Part shown: in pieces, positions 56,745-64,000 of the stretch
Position numbering within the stretch: position 1 is the stretch's first letter
Layout: the number at the start of each line of letters is the position of its first letter
Translations under genes and position numbers: made by a program
Assembly: GCA_029449245.1 (NCBI GenBank)
Contig: JANATF010000006.1
Location: forward strand, 2,294,001 to 2,358,000
Length of the DNA stretch: 64,000 nucleotides
From: Mortierella alpina
Lineage: Eukaryota; Mortierellomycota; Mortierellomycetes; Mortierellales; Mortierellaceae
Direction: 5' to 3'
The notes under the pieces: model-generated
The model's input: the letters and a program-made list of their open reading frames with translations, nothing else
Database searches by the model: none
What the model was told of the DNA's origin: nothing

Positions 56745-58125
56745 TGTGTGTGTGTCTATGTGCGCAGGTGGATGGAGGGCAGTGGGCGAAGGAGGCGTCC
56801 CAATCAGTCGAAGGAGGCGGGGTGGGGGAGAGGATGACGACTGTTGTCGAGTGGGAGTGCCGATGGAGCAAACAAAGAGGGCACGAAGAGACGGAGAGAC
56901 GAAAGTGACGACGGAGCGAACGGGAGGAGCGAGAGAAGGAATGCGATGAAAGAGAGAGAAGGAGAGAGGAGAGGAGATGTGAGGATGGGATGGAGAACGA
57001 CGGAAGAGAGATGCATCAGAGTGTCTGAGCAGGGTCACCATTGATATGGATATGGAAATGCGATATGGAAAATGCAGCGCCCGTCACATGTCGTGTGTGC
57101 TGTGGGGTGTCCTTATGTTCCCCCGGTACAGGAAATAGACTGAAGTAAACATTAATGCCTATCATTTCTTTTGCCACTCTCATTGGTCTGTACTTCTAAA
57201 CGTTAACGCCCACCACCATTATGAGTATATCCTACCTAATATGTCCTAGAAAACACCTCCTCCATAGCAAAGTCCCTCAGATCGTCTCCAAATGCTCTCT
57301 AGATCTCTGAGTAGCTTCTTATGATTATATTACAACTCTCCAGAAGGCTATGTTGGTATGGAGCAAAAACTGATGAGTTGGTATAGGTGGTGTGTGAAAA
57401 CGGACGCGTCTTGGCGAACATCGATGTAACTGAAATGCTGGTGATTGTCTGTTTTCCTGCCAAGCGAGGCAGCGATTTCCAAACCTCACCAAACTTTCAG
57501 AATAGTAGCAGCTTTCGATGGAGAATCCAACAAGCTCAATTACTCAGCGTATGTCTTTGTCAAGCACGAGTTCTTGTATCAAAAAGGTCGCTCACTCTCA
57601 AAGATTCACTGTTTTTGGGTTGTTCTCTTAGGAAAACTTTCTGGAAACTGCTTCGTTTCTTGAAATACAAGTCTTCAATGGTAGCTTTACATTATTACTA
57701 CGTTGTTCGTTGTTCTTGAGCATTTTGAATTGCCAGAAAAAGTGTGAGAGGTGGTTGGAGTCGCCGAAAAATGCTGGAGCATTACAAGGCACTTCTTCAA
57801 AACGAGCTGCAAGTACCAAAACGCATCCGATTATCTTTAGAGTACATTCTATCTGTAGTTATACCACTGCTCTATCTTGTGTGCCATTGCAAGCATGCCA
57901 CTATGTCTATGGCGCTGACAACTTTCGGTATCCTGGCAGTCGTCGATGTTTTTGAAATCCCTCGACATCCCCTTGAATTTTACATTGCTCTAGCACAGGC
58001 GAACTTTATTCTATATATACACCAGTCGAGGGAACAAGTCGATTTGCACAAGTTCCTTCATCATCTCATTGACTCTGCTGCTATACATACCGTTTGTTAC
58101 TTCGATGCTTAGGCTATATCTCTCA
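56745..58125. other. Intergenic: DCP2 upstream and flank of the transposase gene, with coding-like relics
   Basis: 56745-57060 is the GA-rich (on +) DCP2 upstream region. Between 57440 and 58110 two + strand frames have coding-like composition: 57445-57663 (FRIVAAFDGESNKLNYSAYV) and 57744-58112 (LSLEYILSVVIPLLYLVCHC). Neither resembles a family I know. They could be remnants of mobile-element cargo or of an older gene. Confidence 0.4.
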
Positions 58126-60898
58126 TCACCGCCTCTGCCTCTGCCTTTTATTGCTAAGATTATACTGCGGTAGAACCGTTGCATGCAACTCAAACAGTTC
58201 AAGTGATCTCTTCATCAAGCTGAGTAGCTCCTCGGGAACCACAGAACGCTCATCATCCATTATACTCGCTAAGTTGTTCATACCTTCCAAATAACGTCTG
58301 AAAAACACTGTCGATGGCGGTTTAGCAGCCTCCAACATAGCCGGAGCATCTTGGACTGAGAGATCCTCGAGGAATGATTCATCTCGAAGCTTCCAATGGC
58401 CAGCATGGCGAAACTCAGTGTGAGGAAGTTCAATGGTTGCCAATGCGATATGCTTACAGCACTTGCTCACCTGAACAAAGACAGGGCAAGTGCAACTAGT
58501 GACAGTACCTGCAAACCCTTGAGCCCATTCGATGCTAATCTCGTACGTACCCGGAGGACTTTTGAACGACTCAACTCTGAACACGGCCCGGTCCGCAGTT
58601 GGAATCAAAAAGACCGCTTCAGGATCCTCCGCACGTTTGCGATCCCTGTGGTTCGACGCTGCTAGATTGGCGGCCAAGGTCTCCCTCGCCCCTGGAGTCA
58701 TCCGGCCAACTTGCAGTATGTGCCGCATACACATCTGCTGGTAGTGCGGAATCGCGGTCTCCGTGAGGATGTAAATAACGCTATCGATGCGCCGCTGTTG
58801 CTTGTTCTTGAAAAAGTGTTTTTTCAAAGAGTTGTGCCAGGATTCGACGTAGTTGTTTGTGTTGATCCAAGCAAAGGAGACACCTTCACGGTGGCAAAAC
58901 ATCCACCGTCTCCTATCCGCAATCGAATCCAAGTAGTTCTGGTCCATGTACAGAATCAACTTCGGCGCCAGATCCCGCCATTCGTCCCTAAAGGCCTCGA
59001 CTAGAGTGTCCGCCGTGCCTTCTGTTCGTGCATAAAGAATTGCGCGTAGTTGGGCACGTACCTATCACAAGTGGTACTGTAGCTTAATGGCGGAGATCTG
59101 CGCAGTTGATTCATCACAAAGGCGGATCAAAAGGGCCTTCGTATACACACCTTCCGCTTCCTCTCGTCCTTTTCGATGGTACTGAGGTTACTTGACCCAA
59201 GGTTCTGCGGGGTCAGCTTCCTTTCCCAAGCTTGTAGAATATGCCAGGCGCAGTAGAAGATGCGCAAACCGAGCGGCCAGACGGCTTGAATAGCATTGAT
59301 CTCCGTCTGACCTTGATCGGTGATGACAGCCGTTGGCTTGAACTCTCCTTCACACAGCTCGTCCATCTTAGCCTTCAGAGCAAGGAGCCATCCCTCGAGC
59401 ACCTGCCACTGGGAGATCTTCGTCAAGAAGAACGCGACAGGAATGCCGAAACCCGTTTCTCTGTTCTTGACGACTATCGTGTATAGGTAAGTATCACGTC
59501 TGTATGAATGAGAGGGTAGTTAGACGTCAGCAACGCATTGCAGCCCTCATATGTTGCGCGTTAAATTGACCTACCCGCATGCATGATGCGTGCCATCGAA
59601 ACAAAAGACATCGCCCCACTTGCGAAGCTCGTTCAGTTGCCATGGATTGGAGAAACCATGATACTCGCCCTTGTCATCATCGTAGTATGTAAAGTATCCT
59701 TGTTGTCGAAGATCCTCCATCCAGAGCCGCGCCGAAATGGTCGGGTTCTCGTCCTTTCGCATCCGCTTAGTCATGATGGCGTATAAGATATTATAGACAT
59801 CATCGTATGTCACGAAGTCGTCTCTGGAAAATCGCGGAGAGCCGTTACTTGTCTTCCAAAGGCGTGTGAACCTGGCATGGTCCATTGTCAACCGGTTCAT
59901 GACAGCTGAGATAGACATTCCTCGCATGAGCATGGCCTTGATCCGATTTTTGATAGCTCGGGACTTTTGTTGAGTTCCTATACCGCCATCTTTTCCCAGG
60001 TTATGGTTATGGCCATAATCATACTCAATGCGATAGACGTCCTCCACTCTACCCTCACCCACCAACGTCCCTGTTCGAAGTACGGCTCTAAAAGACGACC
60101 CACAGCTGCAGAGGATGGATGGCTGTCGTACCCGCGGCTTTCCATTTAATCCACCAGGTATCCTGTTTGGGAATTGACGCTTCTCGCGTTTGCGCTGGCA
60201 ATCGTATGTGACACAGATATCGCCTGCCTGGATACCTTTTTTTGGATTGTCGCGTTGATACACATGGGGCTTCGTGCTGTGAGGATAGAACTGGGTCCCG
60301 ATAGCGTCTTGATGCCTGGCCTTCCAATCCTCAAAGTAATCTGCCTTCAGAACAAATACCAGGCTTCCTTCATTATTCAGGCTCATCACCTCATCTTCTG
60401 GGATGCTAAAATCGTCCGCCGTGTCCTGTATATAAGGGTCCGAGAATAGCGCGTTTTTCAGGACTTCGTGGATCTTGTCCTGGGACTGGAGCTCCAAAGC
60501 CGCTATCGTTTCCTTCAGTGGGACGGTATCGGTATTGTTCGAGGCCCCATTGTCGACGATTGCGGTCTCAGCCTCGTCCTCGTCCTCATCCTCCATCTCA
60601 TCACAGGCTGCTTCTCCTCGAAGAGTATCAAGAGACCTATTGATGTCAAAGTCAACTAGACGCATTGACTTTGAACGAATAATGTCAGCACTAGGACAAT
60701 CACTGGCAGCTACGGAGTAGCTTGAGGCATTGAATCTCATACCAACTCGGCAATTGCTGCTCTGAGGACCTCCTCATCTTCCACGCTGTCCGGGGAGGTT
60801 AATGGAACTTGATTTGATGCGCTGATGGCGACTGATGAGCCTTCAGTAGCCAAGGTGCTGCTCAGAGTGACGGATGGGGGGTCGTCTGGTGCGGCCAT
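58126..60898 (-). CDS. MULE-type DDE transposase with SWIM zinc finger (Mutator-like element or domesticated copy)
   Basis: Exons, as complement: 58126-59061, 59151-59499, 59575-60668, 60743-60898; 844 aa, no frameshift or stop. An N-terminal acidic region (DEMEDEDEDEAET) is followed by a Cys/His-containing segment (SILCSCGSSF, YGHNHNLGKD). The MULE catalytic domain has D410 in CFDGTHHACG, D478 in AVITDQGQTEINAI and E606 in NTNNYVESWHNSLKKHF. The usual C/H motif is in FYCAWHILQAWERKL. A SWIM finger lies near 720-745 (SCTCPVFVQ, CCKHIAL; CxCx(n)CxH). The first junction is tentative (TTG|GTATGA to CAAAG|TCA). Terminal inverted repeats were not found by eye. The intact frame with three introns allows either a young element or a domesticated FAR1-like gene. 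Confidence 0.85.
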
Positions 60899-62002
60899 CG
60901 TCTGAGAATGGGTGGTATTGTGCTGGGAGGGGTATGTGGAGAGGAATGGAGGCAGGTGAAGAAACAAAACATACGCGCCAAAAAGACAGACCGCGTGAAT
61001 GACGTAGCAGTATTTTGTAACGCGATAGTGGGGGAACATAAGGGATCTCTGTGCTGTGGCACACATCCAAAGCAACGCTGCAGACACTCCCTCGGGCCTG
61101 CTGTCAAGTTGCTGACAGCCATCACGACCCGCATTCAAACCACCTGCTGTCTGGCTGCGGTGCCCTTCCGGTAATCGTTGGAACCACTGTAGCTCTGGCA
61201 GATCGGTAGAGGGTGGAGCTGGCAGCTCAAGTGGACGAGCCTCTCTCTTTGGAAGACCTACATTGACCCTTTCTCCGTCCCTCCCCTGCCACAGGCATCA
61301 TGCAGGGGGCCAGCTGCTATGGCTGCTATGGCTGGCATGGTTGAGCCAAGGCAAGGTCGGAAGGAGGCGTGGCTTCTATATGCGTCGCACAGATCACCTC
61401 CTCTTCTCCCCTGTCCTCCGCGCAGACTCGTCTTCCAGGTCCATCAATCGTCGTCGTCGTCGTCGTCGTCGTGTTATTCCACTTCTCCTTTTAGTCTGGA
61501 TCGACCACTGCTCGTGGACGGATCAACCATCGCGAACCATGAATGGGCGGCTTGTGGAGCACCTCCGAGTAAGCCCGGGGTTCCTCCAGGATCGACGGAT
61601 CGACTACCGCCTGTTCTTGCTCCCGGCTGTCGGTTCTCGCTCCAGCCCGTTCGCTCCACCCCGTCTGCCCACGGGCAGCCAATAGGCGACAGACGGCGGC
61701 ACGTCCGGCCCAAAAACTCTCTTTTTATTTCTTTGTGTGCGTTGTGCCTCCACGCTACGTTCCTCACCTTCTCACCACCTTCTCGACACTCTGCCGGGTA
61801 TTCTTTCACCTCCGCGTCCTCGTCGTCCTCGTCTTCCTCGTGCCTCTCCTCCTCTTCCTCCTCCTCCTCCTCCTCCTCTCTCACTGACAAGCACGCCTCT
61901 TGGAAGAAAGTCCATCTCTACCTTCTCCCCATTGTAGTGCTGAACCGAATACTTGCCCATCCTCCCTTCCTGCTGTTTTGCGAAAAGACATCTCAGCAGA
62001 GC
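60899..62002. other. Intergenic: divergent region between the transposase gene and the TVP38-like gene
   Basis: Includes (GTC)n at about 61448-61472 and (CTC)n/(TCC)n at about 61840-61882 in the CT-rich leader of the + strand gene. Open frames through these repeats are upstream in frame with, or shadow, the next gene and are not supported. Confidence 0.55.
61840..61882. repeat. (TCC)n microsatellite
   Basis: Tandem TCC/TCT units on the + strand in the probable 5' leader of the TVP38-like gene. Confidence 0.85.
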
Positions 62003-64000
62003 ATGAGCATTGCGCTTCCCACTCTCAGCGAGGAGACCCTGGCATCCCCTCTCCTCTCCTCCACAGTCTCAGCCACCACCACAGCACACCAGCGCCGTGC
62101 CTCATTCTCCTCGCCCGCAGAGAACCACAACAGCACCTCGAGCCAGCAACAGCAACAGCAGCAACAACAGACTGCAGGGCTCGGATCAATACCCATCGGT
62201 CTCTTCAACTATGGCCTCTCGATCCTGCTCAGGATCAGAGCCACCCTCCCTGCCACCGTACGGCCCTGGTTCTGGGTCGGTCTCTGGTTCGTGTTTGCCG
62301 CTGTAGGCTTGGCGGTCTTTGCAGGCTTTCACACCAAGATCTTTGAAATTCTCGAAGCAACAGCCGCGTTCATCAAAGGTCTTGGACGAGCGTAAGTCGA
62401 GTTCACCCACTGAGAGAGAGGAAGACGATCATCCTGATCCTGCATGCCCAAGGAGCGCTAACGAACAATCCATGGGGGACCACGATCCATGGTTTTTTTT
62501 TTCGTCTTTCGTTAGTGGACCACCTATCATCATGCTCGGGCTCTTTTTGACCGCCTTCCCGCCCCTGGTCGGTTACTCGTCCTTGGTGACCATGTCTGGT
62601 AAGGCGGACGTCAGCAAAAATGCACTTTGAACAGCCCAACAGGCGTTTTATTTGCTGTTGCAGCGCCAAGCTCTACTTTCTTGAAGGGTGTATTCGCGCT
62701 CACTCAACCATCTCTCTCAATCTCCATCTCTCCCTATCTCTCAGGATACGTCTACGGCTTTGGTTTCGGGCTGTTCATTGCGTACACGTCTGCGCTCCTG
62801 GGCTCCATCGCATGCTTCTACCTCTGTCGACGATGGTTCAAGGTCCAGGTCCGAGCCATGATGGCCAAGAAACAGAGCCTCAAGTCTGTCGTTAAAGCTG
62901 TCGAGAAGCGAGGATTCAAGGTATATATTCACTTCCCTGTATTGCAAGGCCATGTGTCCAGTGTACTAGCCGACATGTATATTTCTCATCCAAAACGTTT
63001 GGGCTTGTGAACGGTTGCATTCACCGTCTATGTATCCAGGAATGCGTCCAAGGATCCGCCGAATGATCTCGCTCCTCCTGAACTGAACACTCCGATCTCT
63101 CTCTCTCTCTTGTCTGTCAATCGCTCTAGCTGATGATCCTGATCCGCCTGGCTCCTTATCCGTTCAATGTCATGAACGCCCTGCTCTCAGCAACCCATAT
63201 CCCGCTCTCAACCTTTGCCCTCGCGACAGCCCTCTCGCTCACAAAGCTGGCCCTGCACGTCTACATTGGATCCACCCTCTCATCGCTTGCTGGTCCATCG
63301 TCCCCACCACCCTCCACAGACGACGGACAGGTACCCATCACAGACACGCATGGTCGCAACCTGAAAATCTTTGTCATGATCATCAGCATGATCCTAGGCA
63401 TCGCCGTTGGAGCATACGTCTGGATGGTCGCCAAGCGCGAAATCGAGGCGAGCGAAGGTATCCGGATCGAACGGCGGAGGAAACGACGCGAGTCCCTGCG
63501 ACTCAATCGAGCCTCGATGAGACGATCTTCAGGAGGACCAACCAGTGCAGCGGGACGTGGATCAGCAAGGGAAACACATCATCGACTCTTGGCCAGGACG
63601 GGATCTGCAGGCACGGGCGAGTTGGGACAAGACTGCGTGCCGGTGGCCGATCTGACATCTGGATCCGATTTCGTCGGAGGGGCGCTCTCAAACAACGCAT
63701 ACCTGGATGAGGATGAAGGACAGGAGGATCAGGCACTTGTGGGTGGTGGTGGTGTTGCTGGTGGGGGACGGCGGTCAGGTCCTGCCTCAGCATTATCACC
63801 GGGAGGGTACCGGCCAGAATACGGAACAGACTCGGAAGTGTCGGATTTCCTGGACGAGGATTATGACGATGACGACGTGAGCGATATGGAGAGGGGCCAC
63901 GATGACGCAGAGGCTTCCCTGGATCCTCGTCAGCATCATAGCCGGCATCAGAATCAGCACCAGAGATCAGCATCTTCATCGTCTATCGCTTCATGGCAGA
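62003..64000 (+). CDS. TVP38: TVP38/TMEM64 (VTT domain) membrane protein, 3' partial
   Basis: Golgi/endosomal VTT-domain protein of the DedA-related superfamily, which includes lipid scramblases. Exons: 62003-62391, 62516-62598, 62745-62920, 63130->64000. The N-terminus is polar with a Gln run, then a first TM (PWFWVGLWFVFAAVGLAVFA). The VTT core is MLGLFLTAFPPLVGYSSLVT, MSGYVYGFGFGLFIAYTSAL, LLGSIACFYLCRRWF, and MILIRLAPYPFNVMNALLSA, where the last two segments are the family signature. A late TM (VMIISMILGIAVGAYVWMVA) is followed by a basic, then acidic, disordered tail cut by the window end. ATG 62003 was chosen because the upstream frame is repeat-derived. Confidence 0.88.

Noticed and set aside
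61319-62002. Longer N-terminus for the TVP38-like protein from an upstream start
   Set aside because: The added residues come from GTC and CTC repeats in a leader-like region, and VTT proteins do not need them.
56745-62002. Terminal inverted repeats of the MULE element
   Set aside because: No convincing long inverted repeat pair was visible by eye on the two flanks; only a computed search would settle it.

Overview
The window looks like a nuclear segment of an early-diverging, oleaginous fungus, most likely Mortierellomycotina or a close Mucoromycota relative. The reasons are intron-rich genes with short GTAAGT/GTATGT-CAG introns, a Mortierella/Umbelopsis-type DGAT2, a class C (GABA-B-like) GPCR of the kind kept by early fungi but not typical of Dikarya, and a fungal NADPH oxidase. 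This placement is inference; no rRNA is present. All exon junctions were worked out by hand from GT/AG sites, reading phase and family alignment.

Left third (1-23000): Pik1 PI4-kinase N-terminus (-, cut by the left edge), RPL7 (-) with a C/D snoRNA in its second intron, ARF1 (-), a complex I NDUFB4-like subunit (-) divergent from LSM5 (+), and DGAT2 (-). Next come a pyruvate dehydrogenase component with a degenerate catalytic motif (-) and three consecutive branched-chain amino-acid genes LEU2, ILV6 and ILV5 (all -). A six-exon NADPH oxidase (-) closes this part.

Middle (23000-45400): a kelch/single-TM receptor-like protein (-), ribonucleotide reductase large subunit (-) with a predicted 3-nt microexon, the Fe-S assembly factor Dre2 (-), and a 12-exon class C GPCR with a PH-like C-terminal tail (-). 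A gene-poor stretch (38.9-44 kb) follows, holding an intact acidic, cysteine-containing secreted protein gene (+) and a decayed tandem copy of it. Then comes an orphan mitochondrial-type membrane protein (+).

Right part (45500-64000): SNZ/PdxS vitamin B6 synthase (-) divergent from an IPT-ankyrin protein (+), a 950-residue low-complexity tail-anchored orphan (+), decapping enzyme DCP2 (-), an apparently intact MULE-type DDE transposase with a SWIM zinc finger (-), and a TVP38/VTT membrane protein (+) that runs off the right edge.

Themes that join genes are mitochondrial pyruvate use (E3BP-like PDC subunit beside ILV6/ILV5/LEU2), mRNA turnover and translation (LSM5, DCP2, RPL7, snoRNA), and membrane signalling (Pik1, ARF1, NOX, GPCR). 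No tRNA, rRNA or CRISPR array was recognised.
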